This document shows positions 12,639 to 55,728 of a stretch of 64,000 nucleotides of DNA, in pieces. Source of the DNA: Lota lota (taxonomy: Eukaryota; Chordata; Actinopteri; Gadiformes; Lotidae); NCBI GenBank assembly GCA_026745465.1, contig JACYXH010000172.1, positions 1,681,001 to 1,745,000 on the forward strand, given 5' to 3'. Under the pieces are notes generated by a model. That model was not told where the DNA came from, searched no databases, and worked only from the letters and a program-made list of their open reading frames with translations. How positions within the stretch are numbered: the stretch's first letter is position 1; each line of letters starts with the position of its first letter. The position numbers and the translations under genes were made by a program.

Positions 12639-13714
12639 GTTTGTGTTTGTAATGTTATAACATTTGGTTGTGTTAGATTGCGGCTCTATCAGTATGCTAC
12701 GATGTGATTATTTGACATGTGCTTCATATAGGATTTGATGCGCTGAATGCACGGGCAACACGCGTCTAGCCTTATAGGTTACCCTTTTTGTAAAAGCAAG
12801 CACATTTGGGTCATTTACGTAACTGCTATAGAGAGAGGTGGGCTACTACTTTTTATGTTCTATTTATTTGATACAAATGTAACCTGAGATGTATCAACAC
12901 AATCAACTGCAATTGCTGCAAATGCTGAGTGGGCAGATTGAACACATGTAACGTTTAAGTACATCATGCTACCAACTTAGTTAAAGAAGATGTAGTGTTC
13001 GGTAATGTAATTGTGTTAATGTTGTTTTATTGTTCATCCATATACAGGTACAGACTCTGCTAAGGGAACGACTATGCCACCAGCAGCTGCCACAGAGGCC
13101 AGAGGGAGTAGATTCCCAACACAAGTAGGGAAGATTTATATTGGTAACAAATACTACCTTCTAAAGGGAGAGGGGGAATAGTGAAACATAACACACAGGG
13201 CAAAACATAAACAAACCTTCTGACCCGGAAGGGATATTTCAAAGGAGAACCTGCTGGCTGTAGCATTGTTGTCAGTGAAGCCAGTATTTCGACGTGGCAT
13301 GTTTCCCTAATCTCTGATGATTTATGGTCATTTTGTGTTTTGTTTTTTTAGTGCGGGAATTGCGTTGCATATAGCTCCTTTAACAAAGGTTAAGTGCTTA
13401 TTGACCGTATTGCATGGTGTGTAATGTAGTCTTAACCGCCTGTGTAATTGCAGGCACCTACTGGAGCTGCTGAAGCGAACAGCTTTGCACGGAGAGAGCA
13501 ACTCTGTGCTCATCATTGGCCCAAGGGGAACAGGGAAGACCCTGGTAATGAAACAACAGTCAATTTGCATTGCATTACATCTTTACATTCGGTGGCCCAA
13601 AGCAATTGCTTGGTCAGTAGATCTTACCACTCTGCCAGGCTAAAAGACAGAATTCCAAAAAGCTAATTTTGGACCCTGTTTCCAAGCGTGCTACTCAATC
13701 AGTTGGGGCCCTAG

Positions 13715-13752
<38 letters not shown>

Positions 13753-16700
13753 ACTGCCAAGATGGCGGTTTTGACACATTGTCTTCACACTTGACATGTT
13801 TCCCTGTCCTGTGTAGCTGCTCCGATGTGTGCTGGCCGAGCTTCTGGCTGAGGAGGACATCCATAAGACCCTACTGCAGGTCCACCTCAATGGTAGGTAG
13901 CCTTCCACACTTTTATTATGCCTTCTTTACTTCCCTTTCTAATGGGACCTCTGCTGTTATTTTGCACCTCTTCTATTCTGTTGTGTTTTAATTTTGTTTC
14001 GTTGAATCCTGAGCGTTAAAAGCCTGCTTTCCTTGTAGGTCTCTTGCAGACGGACGACAGAATAGCACTGAAGGAAATCACAAGACAGTTGAGCCTGGAG
14101 AACGTGGTCGGTGACCAAGTGTTTGTAGGTACCACAGTGCTGATTAGACACTGATACAATTACTATTAAATTCCAGCAGCTATCTGTCCAGCCAATGTTC
14201 TACAAAAAATACTAAATCTACGAGTGCTTTATAATTGTGTAGCAGCCTGTCAAAAATGTTTAAACCCACTGGCCAAATAACAACCAATCAGGGCTAGTTT
14301 TGTAGCTACCAGTCAGGACAATTCTCTACATGTCAAGTTTTTGGTTGCCTTTCTCTGCTCAACTATGCTTATGTGTGTGTGCACGATTAGACATCGATTG
14401 GCTGGAGGTTTTTGACTTCTGTCTTTTAAAATTAATGTAGGTTAGTGGAATTTCCTACTGCTCCTTTAATGAGCTGTAGGTAAGATATTTGTTTCTTCTC
14501 TTCACAGAAGAGAATACATTTTGTAATGATCCTTCTTGTTCTCTCCTGTTTGATTTCAGGGCAGTTTTGCAGAAAATTTGACATTTCTTCTAGAGGCCCT
14601 TAAGAAAGGTATGTTTCTTTGTGACATCATTTTTAGCAGCCATGACATCAACAACACCTGGCCCCTGTTCACCAGAACAGAAACATTTGCACCACAGGAA
14701 CACAATGGCATAGTGAGTGAGAGGGAGGTTCTCAATGAGTTGGTATATTCTGTGAATCACCCTGCAAAGTTTATTTTATGGGGCTTTGTGGACCGTACTT
14801 GGACGTTTTATAGGTGTAATTAACAGGTCTGGCTGCCAATTGGGGGACCAGCTTTTTATTTCCAAAATTAACAAAATGACAGCAATTTCTGAGTCACTGA
14901 TAATCTAGAGCTATAATAAGTGGTGTTTGCAATAAAACCTATAGGCACTATAGGTTAGGCACTATAAGTTAGGCACTAACCTATCGTTTTTGTCCCTTCG
15001 TAACACTTCAAACTAACACCAATGTTCAATAGCTAATACCTTTGATTTAGAATGGGGCACAGGGGAATTGGCTGAAGGACATTTTCTTGCTCTTGTTGGT
15101 TTCCTGGTGTAACCAGACAACCGTAATAACCCCCCCCCCCCCCCCCCCCCACCCACACACACCTCATCACATAAGGGGACCGTAGCAGCAGCCGGCCGGT
15201 GCTGTTCATCCTGGACGAGTTTGACCTGTTCGCTCACCACAAGAACCAGACACTGCTCTACAACCTGCTAGATGTGTCCCAGTCGGCCCAGACGCCCGTG
15301 GCTGTGGTGGGGCTCACCTGCAGACTGGTACGCTGTTGTCTGTATTTTAAATCAAGAAATTGATGGGGGCACGATCTGCAACATGGTTTTAAATAATAAA
15401 AAGTTGCATTTGTGAGGAAATGCAACCGTCTTGTACATGCTTTTCACGCACCTGTGATTGACAGGCAAGATGGATTCCCCGAACCAATCGGGAGAGTTGC
15501 CCTGATTTGTCATAAATAGGCCAGGAGCGGTCTGAAATCGTCTCATACAGAGGCAGGGGCACTCAACTGGAACAGATATCCTCAGAGCATTTCACTCACT
15601 GATAGCTGACTGGTGGCTATGCCAATTCTAAGAAATTACACTCAAACAAGAGCTCTTAAGTCCTACCTACATTACCTTTTTGAATAATCTTCCAAGTCAT
15701 CACAAAAGTCTTCGCCAGAGAAACACAAACCAGAATAGGATTCTTTCATTCACCATTTTATTTAATTTTCTTTTTAATTTCTCTGTGACCTACAGGATGT
15801 GCTGGAGCTCCTGGAGAAGAGGGTGAAGTCTCGCTTCTCCCACCGGCAGATCCACCTGCTCCGCAGCCTGAGCTTCAGCCAGTACCTGCAGGCGGTCCAG
15901 GCCCAGCTCCATCTGCCCGACGCCAGCTTCCCCGACAGCACGTTCTGCCACGACTGGAACGCCAGCGTCAAGGTCGCCAGCCTGGTGTTTCATTTAGTTT
16001 TTACAGTTAGCTGAGCTTTTATCCAAAGCCCTTTTTTTTTTTACAAGTGAGGCTCGGAACGGGATGAAATTTTAGAGTTGTAAGGGGCTTCGCGAGTTGG
16101 TTTATAAACACGAGGGCAGAGAAGCTAAAGGAATCCAACGATTTCAAAAATAGGTATGTTGGTGTGCAGTCAGTTAGCGAGAGATTCGTGCACACCTATT
16201 AGAGCTGCTGTTTTTTTGTAAGAAAGTAAAAGTCCTGCCATTTGGAGTTGGGACACCAATGCATGTAAAGTTATTCTTAAAAAAGCAGTATTGTTAAGTG
16301 AGCACATCTTTTATCACTTAAATGTCTTCTTTGATTTGTAGGCTTTGTGTGAGGACAAGTCTGTGGAGGAGGTTCTACTAAGACACTTCAACTCTACCAA
16401 AGACTTCCGGTCCCTGCATCGGCTCCTGGTACGCTTGTTGTGTTTTTTTGGCGTTCACTTAAAAGGATAGGGTTTAAAGGGGCAGTTCAGGGATTTAACA
16501 CATTGAGGCTCCCGCTGGGTTATTGGCAAAGAGCAGATTAATGAACAAACAAATCACTCCAATATCGACATATTTATTAACAATGCAGGCACGCACGCAC
16601 ACACACACTTATTTATTGCATTATATTTTCGCTCACTACTCAACTCTCCCTCTAGATGGCGAGCCTGAGTCGTGTGAGCGTGAGCAACCCGACCATCAAG

Positions 16701-17941
16701 CCGGCTGACCTCCTGGACGCCAGCAGGCTGTTCTCTGCCGACGCCATGACAAACGTTCTCCACGGTAACCAATAACACTCAGAGATAGGTTCAGAACACC
16801 CACATGGTTAGAAACATGTCAAGAAACACATGCTCCCAGAGGCCTTTGATCGAATATCAGAAAGTGTTTTTATTTTTCACCAGTTTGCCACTGTATACAT
16901 GGATATGTATTGTATTAGGGTGGGTGCAAGGCAAATGCATTGTTTGCCTGGTTATTCTGTGTCTGAATGGTTAATAAAAGTGTTAAATTCAAAGCACATG
17001 GCCGTTTCGGGATACATGTAACCCTTGCCAAAAGTATATGCCACTCAGTTTATCTAATTCCATCACTGATGGAACGTCTACTTCTGAGTGGGCACAGGGC
17101 CTCAAAACCTGGTAGGAACATCAAGGACCTCCCTTAGGGAGTGCATTCATCCAAAAGAACGGCACATTTAAATGAATGCTTAGCAAATTGCCAAGCATGG
17201 AGAAAATATTTGTTTCATTAATTGTTTTTTATAATACAGCAGTTATTAAGTCCATTTTTTTTCCAAAAGATAAAAAACTAAATGATTGACGCTCTTCTGG
17301 GTCGCGTCGTATGTCTCCAGGCCTCTCCATTCTGGAGCTGTGTCTGGTCATCGCCATGAAACACCTGAATGACATCTATGATGGAGAACCCTTCAACCTC
17401 CAGATGGTCTACAACGGTACAGAGCACAACATCGTGTGTGTGTGTGTGTGTGCACTTCAGTCAAACCTTATCGTATCAGGAAGGATTGGGGTCACAGCCA
17501 AGATACTTCCTCAGCATTTGGATGGAGTCGTGTCCGATATGAACGGCTGATTCAGACGGTCGTTTGACTTTGTTTTCTCTCCTCAGAGTTTAAGCGATTT
17601 CTGCAGAGGAAGTCTAATTCCATGTACAACTTTGACCTGCCAGTAGTCATGAAGGTCAGTGCTTAAGAAAACCTTTCAAATATTGCTCCTAATACTTTTA
17701 ATTTCCCAACATATTTCTGATTGATTGTAGTCACATATTTGTAGGATATTGTGGCGCAGTTTGAGTATTGAAAGAATGCTATTGGAAATAAATGTAAAAC
17801 ATATACACATCATTTGACGCCCTCGATTCACTTTTACTGCATTTCCTCTCGCAAAGTGTAAGGAAATAGTTAATTTGTCGAACAAATGCATTAAGTAAAT
17901 GCATCAATATAAACCTTACGTTCCTAAAAGTGTCCCGGTTC

Positions 17942-17974
<33 letters not shown>

Positions 17975-18199
17975 ACACACACCTGACCTGACCCCTGCCC
18001 CCTGCCCCAGGCCTTCGAGCACCTGCAGCAGCTGGAGGTGGTCCGTCCGGTGGACGCGGCGGCGTCGGCGGCGCGGGCCCAGCGAGAGTACCAGCTGGTG
18101 AGGCTCATGCTGGACCACAGCCAGATCATGGAGGCGCTGCAGAGGTACCCCCAGTGCCCCACCGACGTCAAGCAGTGGGCCGCCTCCGCGTTCGGCTAG
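12582..18199 (+). CDS. orc4: orc4, origin recognition complex subunit 4 (13 coding exons, 437 aa)
   Basis: Coding exons: 12582-12638, 13048-13124, 13454-13544, 13817-13892, 14039-14124, 14560-14608, 15176-15327, 15796-15972, 16342-16428, 16656-16764, 17321-17416, 17587-17654, 18011-18199. They sum to 1314 nt, 437 residues plus stop, against 436 in human ORC4. ORC4 is an AAA+ subunit of the six-subunit complex that binds replication origins and loads MCM helicase with CDC6 and CDT1. Walker A (GPRGTGKT) is at residues 67-74 and Walker B (LFILDEFD) at 155-162. The conserved [16 protein letters not shown] block follows, then the C-terminal winged-helix region ending [14 protein letters not shown]. 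Every junction has GT/AG and holds frame. It looks complete and functional, head-to-head with mbd5 and convergent with acvr2a. Confidence 0.97.
13048..13124 (+). CDS. orc4: orc4 coding exon 2
   Basis: Residues 20-45, starting [10 protein letters not shown]. Acceptor TATACAG, donor CAA/GTAGGG, splitting the codon for Lys45. Confidence 0.92.
13454..13544 (+). CDS. orc4: orc4 coding exon 3 (Walker A)
   Basis: Residues 46-75, [18 protein letters not shown] followed by the P-loop GPRGTGKT. Donor CTG/GTAATG. Confidence 0.95.
13717..13751. repeat. (GCA)~11 trinucleotide repeat in orc4 intron
   Basis: A perfect CAG/GCA run about 65 bp upstream of orc4 coding exon 4. It is intronic, so it does not encode polyglutamine. 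Confidence 0.93.
13817..13892 (+). CDS. orc4: orc4 coding exon 4
   Basis: Residues 76-100 ([10 protein letters not shown]...LLQVHLN) plus one base. Acceptor TGTGTAG, donor AATG/GTAGGT. Confidence 0.93.
14039..14124 (+). CDS. orc4: orc4 coding exon 5
   Basis: Completes Gly101, then [20 protein letters not shown] to VVGDQVF. Acceptor CTTGTAG, donor TTT/GTAGGT. Confidence 0.95.
14560..14608 (+). CDS. orc4: orc4 coding exon 6
   Basis: Residues 130-145 ([16 protein letters not shown]) plus one base. Acceptor TTTCAG, donor G/GTATGT. Confidence 0.95.
15130..15150. repeat. poly-C tract (21 bp) before orc4 exon 7
   Basis: Lies 25 bp upstream of the exon 7 acceptor and may serve as part of its polypyrimidine tract. 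Confidence 0.93.
15176..15327 (+). CDS. orc4: orc4 coding exon 7 (Walker B)
   Basis: Residues 146-196: [20 protein letters not shown], with Walker B acidic residues D159/E160, through VGLTCRL. The acceptor (ACATAAG) is purine-rich just before the AG. The pyrimidines are in the upstream poly-C tract. Confidence 0.95.
15796..15972 (+). CDS. orc4: orc4 coding exon 8
   Basis: Residues 197-255, [20 protein letters not shown] to CHDWNASVK. The chosen donor (AAG/GTCGCC) is weak but matches the human protein length. A second in-frame GT at 15985 would add four residues. Confidence 0.9.
15992..16130 (+). repeat. dispersed teleost repeat fragment (same family as 42604-42780 and 60796-60910)
   Basis: Contains TTAGCTGAGCTTTTATCCAA and then ACAAGTGAGG. 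These are recurring words of a repeat widespread in teleosts, which I cannot name with certainty. It begins immediately after orc4 exon 8. Confidence 0.45.
16342..16428 (+). CDS. orc4: orc4 coding exon 9
   Basis: Residues 256-284, [20 protein letters not shown] to LHRLL. Acceptor TTTGTAG, donor CTG/GTACGC. Confidence 0.94.
16656..16764 (+). CDS. orc4: orc4 coding exon 10
   Basis: Residues 285-320 ([20 protein letters not shown]...) plus one base. Acceptor CCTCTAG, donor CACG/GTAACC. Confidence 0.94.
17321..17416 (+). CDS. orc4: orc4 coding exon 11
   Basis: Residues 321-352: [20 protein letters not shown] to NLQMVYN plus one base. Acceptor TCTCCAG, donor AACG/GTACAG. Confidence 0.95.
17587..17654 (+). 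CDS. orc4: orc4 coding exon 12
   Basis: [20 protein letters not shown] to MK. Acceptor CCTCAG, donor AAG/GTCAGT. Confidence 0.95.
17944..17974. repeat. poly-C tract (31 bp) before orc4 last exon
   Basis: Lies 36 bp upstream of the last orc4 acceptor, followed by CACACACC and a C-rich stretch ending GCCCCAG. It is part of a very long polypyrimidine region. Confidence 0.95.
18011..18199 (+). CDS. orc4: orc4 coding exon 13 (stop)
   Basis: Residues 376-437 and [40 protein letters not shown] and CPTDVKQWA, the conserved C-terminal winged-helix end of ORC4. Confidence 0.96.
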   Translation, partial: AFEHLQQLEVVRPVDAAASAARAQREYQLVRLMLDHSQIMEALQRYPQCPTDVKQWAASAFG

Positions 18200-18516
18200 G
18201 ACCGGCCACCAGCGGCGGCCGGAAGAGTGGGGGAGGGCTGGTTCGGAAAGACTGGACCTAGGCGAACCCAGGCGCTTTTGGTTCTTTATGTGACGGCGCT
18301 TTACCGCAGCCAATCACCGGTCAAGTTGAGGCAATTGTACAGGCACGCAGAATGTTTCTGCCAAAGAAAAGCCCAAGTATGGTTGGTGACGCGGTGAGAT
18401 GAGTTACTGATTCAGGTTGTTGGATGGTACAACTTCAAAGTATGTGTTCTGTGGTGTTATTTTGACATGGGTCCATAAAATACATTGTGGATTGTAACTT
18501 ATTTCATGAAAGAAAA

Positions 18517-18560
18517 AATAAAGTTGAACCATATTTTTGTGTGATTACTTTTCCAATAAA
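18517..18560 (+). terminator. orc4: orc4 polyadenylation signals
   Basis: Two AATAAA hexamers at 18517-18522 and 18555-18560, about 320-360 bp after the orc4 stop. This gives a short 3' untranslated region. Confidence 0.7.
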
Positions 18561-20080
18561 TGCTCAAATGTGTGCCAGGGAATGTTTTCTTGCTGTTGTA
18601 AAGCTTGTCTATCGTAGACTGTAAGTGTCGCAGAATATTGTCATCTAGTGGGCGACTTGATAGGAGTTAGTGTAATGTAATGTAATGATGCTAGACCTCC
18701 ATCTGCAATAACTTGCTACCAGCTATGTTAAACATTTATTATTTTGTCAGAAATGGCAAATTTCCCAACCCTGATTTAGTCCGATACAATTTCTCAAAGG
18801 AAACAGTGGCGTTGTCACAAAATCTAACCATGAACCTTTTTAATCGGAGGGATTTCTTTTCACTTTTGACCTTTTAGGCCTATTAAAGAAATCCCATTTT
18901 GGCTGTATATAAGTAAGGCCCAAAGACAAGTTCAGTCTGTGGGGGGGGGGGGGGGGGGGGGGGGCTAGGTAGGTATCCCACCATGAAAGATTTCCCACAA
19001 TGATCATGTGTTAAGGTCCACAAAGACAAGTGGACCTGACTTCATTCTGAGTATATGATGGACTAGCGGGCGTAATATTCTTTGCGGTAACCTCTGATCC
19101 AGAGTCAGCATGTGTTTAGAGTCTACGCTTTGTGTGGTGATGGTGAGCAGGGGCCACACTACTTGTGGGCCCCTGTGAGGTGGTGGTGCTGAATTGAATA
19201 GGTGTGTGTAGTGAATACGTCCCTCTGATATGTTAAGGTTATTCTATGTTTTTAGAACCTTTTTATCAGATGTCAAAAGGCTGTTCATTAGATTTAAGAA
19301 GTTTAATCTGACTGCCGAGTATGTTCCAGGAAATATCCTGCTTAGGCTGAATCGAGGAACGTGATAAACGGTTATGGAAAGGATACAAACTGAAACTGAG
19401 AATTCACAGAAAGTAATGGGATTTGTAAAAAATGGCGGGCCTACATATATAAAAGATGTCGCCAAGCTTGTCGTGGACTCCAATTGAGACATTTGGGATT
19501 AACAAAATGCAGGGAGAGGTACAAGTATGCCATCTAGTGGCCAAATATCAGCAGTTCCAATTAAAAAGCTGTCCAAGCAATCAGCACAAGCCAATCCAGC
19601 GCCGGGAGCCCCCCATCTTTACTGTAGAGTTTAGGCTGGCTTGAAATAAAAGTTCTTGCCAAGGTTTTGGGATGCAAGTGTAATGGACTGTGTCAATCAT
19701 CAAATGAGCAGTTCTGTGTAAAGAAAGAACCATTAAAAAAAGCTTGTTATTTCTTCCTACAAAACGTTGTATAGTTCTCGACCTAATAACTGTGTGAACT
19801 GAACACTTGAGTCTCAGCGATCAGGATTGAGAGGTGGTTGGTGGTTTGTCCCTGCTTGTCAAAAGGCAAACACGAGGGGAGTGTATACAAGATGCAGAGA
19901 CGGACGTCAGTCAATCTGAAAGGCAAGTTTTGTCAAATAAACACTGAATACAACACTGAATACAACACTGAATATGCCCATACAATTGCGGTGGAAAAAA
20001 AACGCACAACCCCAGCTTAAATGAATGCCAACTATGTAAGTGGAACTCAATGTAAATGTCTTTCGCTTTTGAGTAGAAAA
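18561..20080. other. orc4-acvr2a convergent intergenic region
   Basis: No gene was recognised. It contains a 24-base poly-G tract and a short tandem (three copies of AACACTGAATAC-like) near 19940-19975. The short open frames show no family resemblance. Confidence 0.5.
18941..18964. repeat. poly-G tract (24 bp)
   Basis: Uninterrupted G homopolymer. Confidence 0.95.
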
Positions 20081-20085
20081 GTGCA

Positions 20086-21776
20086 TTTATTTGTTTTTTT
20101 TTTGTTACAACGGCAAATTGGCGCCTCTTTACAGCCTGAAATCAGAACACAGAATATATTAACATCCATCTTAAAAACACGCAGCCGCGTGTCACTGCTT
20201 AAGTGGTACTTTGGAAAGATATGCTTACACAAACATCACCATCTCACAACCTGTTAGTTGATTTGTCAAACAATACCTGGCAAGCGGGGAGCAGGAAGTC
20301 CACTCAGGTGACACAACCCCACGAGCAAAGTGTGTTGAGATGTCCTTTGTTGTCGATTTAACAGCATCCAAAGAAAAGAAGTCACTGTGTAACTCTGGAA
20401 ATCTTGAAAGAGCGGTGTTTCTTTCGGAACAAACGGAGAAACGACGGAAGAAAAAAAAAGTTCAGCAAAACGGGTATAGGTTAAAAAACCCCAAAATGTA
20501 CTGTTAATTCTACGTGAGGGATCCTTACAGTCTTTTCTCCACGGAGGGGCGTGGCTAACAACAGGGAGGGGGAGGGCCAGGGGGTGTTGACAGTCCAGGT
20601 TTGACCAGTGACAAACCAGAAACGGCGTAGGCCGGTACCAAGTTCCGACGTCGCGGGCGCGTCGTTTGCAGGCCACAGAACACGCAGGCTTTCCGAAATA
20701 CAACACAGACTTCGACCTTCAACCAGCGGGCGTCTTCAGTCCAAGAGAGAAAGGCCATTTCTTTTGACAAGTTAGCTGGTGTTGTATTTGGTGTACACTG
20801 AAACGAATAAAACTAAACGACAAAGCCTTGGTACTGTTCGCCACACGCCGGCACACGCGCGCCGACGAGCCCTGCTGAGAGGTTAAAACTGGTTACCACG
20901 GGGAGCGTTCCTTGTTTTCCTTTTTCGTAAATGTGTCCGTTTGAACTGAGGTATACCTTGGTTGAAGGAGGTTTATGGTTTGAATTGTCTTTATGCTTGA
21001 AAACAATGGACCACTACCCCACCTACCCATCCACTCCCAAAACGCAACCCCCCCCCCCCCCCCCCCACCCCTTTGAGATAAGCTTGATTACCATGACAAC
21101 TGGGTCCATAATACAATATGTACAGCAGCATTAAACACTAGAAAACATTCAAAAGCCATTGTTTGTTGGCAGATCGGTAGTGGTGGTGTTGTTCAGGTTT
21201 CTCTGGTGCACATTCACCCGACGGAGGAAACAACATCCAGCCCCCTTTCATGGAGGTTGCTCTTGATTGTTTTTTTTTTTGGTTCTTTATTATTATTTTT
21301 TTAAACGTACTTTTCAAACCGCCAAAGTGCGCCCGGGTCGTCGCACGGATTCTCTTGCATGACTCCCGGAAGACCTGGTTAAAGAACTTCCTGTGTGTGT
21401 GTGTGTGTGTGTGTATGTATAAAAAAATGAACACTCGTTCCATCAAACACAAGAGAGAAGTGACCGTCGTCCGGAAAAACAAAACAATAATCCAGATGTA
21501 CGCCATTTTGGCGACAGTGGCAACGTTTCAGTAACTTGGCCACTCCAATCCAAACGCGACTCGTGGAAAAACCGGTTATATCGGGATGTGAGGGAGCGCT
21601 TGGGGGCGGATCGCTGGGGGTGTTTCCTGAAACAAGTAGTAGTGACCGGCACTAAAAAAAAAAAGAGAGGGAGAGAGCCCCCGCAAACCAACCAGGGTCA
21701 GCCTCACATGCATCGTCATCCGCGGGGGGGGGGGGGGTGGGGGTGGGAGGGGTCCGAGAGCAGGGGGCTGGGCGAG
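20086..21776 (-). other. acvr2a: acvr2a 3' untranslated region (extent inferred)
   Basis: Minus-strand AATAAA hexamers occur at 21291-21286 and 20091-20086, giving possible 3' UTRs of about 0.5 or 1.7 kb after the TGA at 21777. The region contains an 18-bp poly-C tract near 21049 and no other recognisable feature. Which site is used cannot be told from the sequence. Confidence 0.4.
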
Positions 21777-52232
<30,456 letters not shown>

Positions 52233-53120
52233 TTTCCATCCGAGTTGTAACATTTAATTAAAAAAAAAAAAACACAGGAGCGACGCCGGGGCAGAATATC
52301 TAGTGGATCACAAATTCGTCGGGCACAATGAGCATTGTGGTTGTCTTTGTAAAAAGGGCATTTTTCTTTTCCGCCACACAGTGGTGGAGCGTACACGGGC
52401 GGCGTATTTCAAAGTATCCCGTCAGTAGTAACGTAGTCCGACAATTAAGTATTCCAGTGGGAGACTTAACTGAACAACGAACAAGCCTGCACACTCGGTG
52501 GCGATTCAAGGATGAATTAAAAGGTCATTTCAAACACATCCAACAGCCTCTGCCACTGTTGGTATCAGCCGCCACTGGCCTGGTAAAGCCGTTTTATACA
52601 CCTGGGTTGCCAGAGATTCCGATATCTGGACCAGACTCCCGTGGAGAGGAGCATCCACTTGACTGGAAATCAAGTCAATGTAACTTAGTTGTCAGCTCCG
52701 GAGGTGGGTGTGTGCCGAGGAATCGACGTGAATATAAAGTCATCCCACAAAGACTGCAACGATATTGACACAACGCATATTTGACACGCAAGGACGCTAT
52801 ACTTCCAGGGGAAATAGATCGCCCCACTTGCGCGGTTGTTTACTGCCCGCCACAGCCAGGGCAGAGAAACAGCTGAGCGGAGGGCGGCGTTCACGTGGTC
52901 ACGGCGACGGTCCAACAACTCGAGCCTTTTTGTGGAAAGAATGCCCGGAGCAAAAGGAGCAAACGCACACGATATTCGCGTCGCAAAAACCGATGGGTCG
53001 ACTGTAGTTGTATCGAGTTAGGAGTCGTTCCGCCATGCCTGGCACAGCAGCTGCTCCTCTCGACACTGACTTGGCGCTAGAGTGGGTCGGGGATATTTCA
53101 AGATGGCGTTACTGGCAAGG
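52233..53120 (-). promoter_or_regulatory. acvr2a: acvr2a 5' leader and promoter region (inferred)
   Basis: Sequence just upstream of the start codon is CpG-richer than the DNA beyond it (for example near 52275-52325 and 52790-53110) and begins with a T-rich run on the coding strand. No TATA box was seen and the transcription start is not determined. Confidence 0.35.
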
Positions 53121-54080
53121 GATTGTTTTTGTTTTAAAGGGCTCTTCGCTTCGGATAGCGGCGCATGCCGCAAGTAAACACAAAACGATTTAGCAAAATA
53201 CAATGAGCTATGGCTAATATGTTATAATCATGTAATGTCACCATATATGCAAGTACATTTAAAATAGGTAATAAATAATCATAAGCTGATAGTTACTATA
53301 GCACTCAGCAATAATAGTAAGATGCATATTATCTATCTGGTATTCAATTCATATTATATTGTTTTGTCATATGTATTGGCATATGATTACCCAGCCTAAT
53401 CACTCAGAATATGTGATGAGACTTTACATAAGTTATTTGGATTGGCTACTAATCGTCCATATTGCATTGAGTTTCACACTCCCCATCACCCCTTCACTGA
53501 GGTGGTGGGGTGACAGACTCATGTTTTATGGTGGCGTTACATGACCTCTGTGGCTAGAAGAGCATTGAAATAACCACTTCCTTTAAAGGCTGAGAGGAAA
53601 ATGGATGTGTCAAGTTATAAACATTTTAAGTGTCAGCTGTAATATTTGTGTTATGCTTTCACTTAAATGTATAATTTTGCCATAATGAATCTGGTGCTGT
53701 TGCAAAAGTGGTAACCCCCCCCATCCATCCAAAGTATTTATACAATATATCCATCTAGCTCTCTTAAACAAACCCTTTTAGTTGTTCTAAAATGTAAAAA
53801 ATTACCCACATCTTCATTTTTGTCAGAATCTAATTTTCAGATTGTGTTTCTCTTGTCACTGATAAAGCGTATCAAATCTGTAATAGTTTAACTGAGATGA
53901 AACGCAGCCCAATTCCACGATCATCTAAGTAAATGCACTCTCTCCATTAGCACCGCAATCAGGGGGCCTCTTTGCCGTTGATGGACATTGGATGAGGAAT
54001 GGTTCAAGCGTTTCAGGGCCCATATGATAAGATTAATAGTTATTGTTCTCTCGCTTGTGCAGGGCCTAACCTTAGAGAAC

Positions 54081-54082
<2 letters not shown>

Positions 54083-54116
<34 letters not shown>
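54083..54116. repeat. (GA)~17 microsatellite
   Basis: Perfect GA run. Confidence 0.94.
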
Positions 54117-54122
<6 letters not shown>

Positions 54123-55272
54123 ATCAACCAAATCCAAAGCCTGAAAATGTAATAGATCCTTAAGTCTCTTGTGCCATCGCTCTCTCTCTCGACTTTAAGT
54201 GCAAAAAATCAAAGCGTTCCGCAGCAGCCAATGATTGCATTCTCGTTACCACCACCAGGCAGGCATATGAGTCACCTTCTCCAGCAAATGGAATTAGCGT
54301 GTAGGAGAAATGTGACTGTACTGTTTTATGTAAGCTGCTGAGGTCACACAATGCATAGGCTACTTATGGGGCGGCTAACGGATTGGTTTTAGTCAGTGAT
54401 AATGATCTCTCACAGTGGGAGGGAAAACAAATTTGGCAATGTGTTCATTAAGTTCATTTCATGTAAAAATAAATAAATAAGCCTGCTGTCGGATGAGAGT
54501 AGTTGGGTGTACCTCTGAATTGAGGGTGAGTGCGGTTGAGGGTGTAAGGGGCGGTCGGCGCACAGAAGCTGTCATGCAGATGACACCCCCCCCATGATAA
54601 TCCTATCAACCGACTCCAAGATGGTACTTATTCCCTGCTCTAATGGCATTAAAGGTGCTAGCCTTAGCATTAGCTCATCACATGATGAGGCAGAATAAAT
54701 ATTAAGGTCGCTTATCGTATATTAAGGTCGTACCCATGTGCTGCCGAATGCTCAAGGCTCATTCAGTAGACTCAAGTGTCGTAATCTTGTCTCTGGCATG
54801 ACACTTAAATTCATCACAAACTGCTTTTTGCTGTCACTGGGAAATAAAATGAAAACATTTGTGCAAATCGATATCCAATTATCAATGTTTAATTTTCTCT
54901 ATGTTGGACCGTCTCTATGTGTGCATTCAATCTATATGTGCTTTTCTGTGCTTTTCCAAGTGAATCTGTAGGACTATTGATATTTCTCTCTCGTACTTCT
55001 TCATGAAGAGGACATGATTCATTGTTCTTTTTTCATTACTTTTACAAATACAAAATACATTATTCTTCCAAACTCCAGTGTCCAAGTAAACAACATGCTT
55101 TGAGAGCTGCGAGATGTACTGCACATGTACAAGGCCTCCTCATAGCCCCAGAGACCGAATTTATAGGCTGTGTGTTCTGCCAGTCGAGATACCACTCGAG
55201 GCAATGTCTACCTCACACTCACCCACTCACAGAAGACACAGATAAGACCACAGATCCACAGAACGCTGACAC

Positions 55273-55275
<3 letters not shown>

Positions 55276-55362
<87 letters not shown>

Positions 55363-55366
55363 ACAC
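55276..55366. repeat. (CA)~45 microsatellite
   Basis: CA run followed by three tandem CTAAG words (CTAAGCTAAGCTAAGC). Confidence 0.96.
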
Positions 55367-55658
55367 TAAGCTAAGCTAAGCTACACTCCTATATGGTGAC
55401 TGCCAACACCACCTCCCCTCCCCCCCCCCCACCCCCAACACCCTTTGTTGTTTTGCAACGGAAGATCTCCCCAGCGTTGGACTGCTTCTCTTCTGTGTTG
55501 TGGTTTGATCCTGTCCGCTCAAGGGAAAGATCTAGCACCATGTAAACGAGCAACCAGGTGGAAATGAACGCTTTGGTGTCCACCCGCTCTGCCGAAAGAA
55601 ATGATATCAAATAGATGAAAAACTACAGAGGCCGATGGTGACTATGTCAGAAGTGAGG

Positions 55659-55660
<2 letters not shown>

Positions 55661-55721
<61 letters not shown>

Positions 55722-55728
55722 GGGGGGG
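55661..55728. repeat. (GT)~22 plus poly-G (24 bp) compound repeat
   Basis: GT run passing directly into a G homopolymer. Confidence 0.95.
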
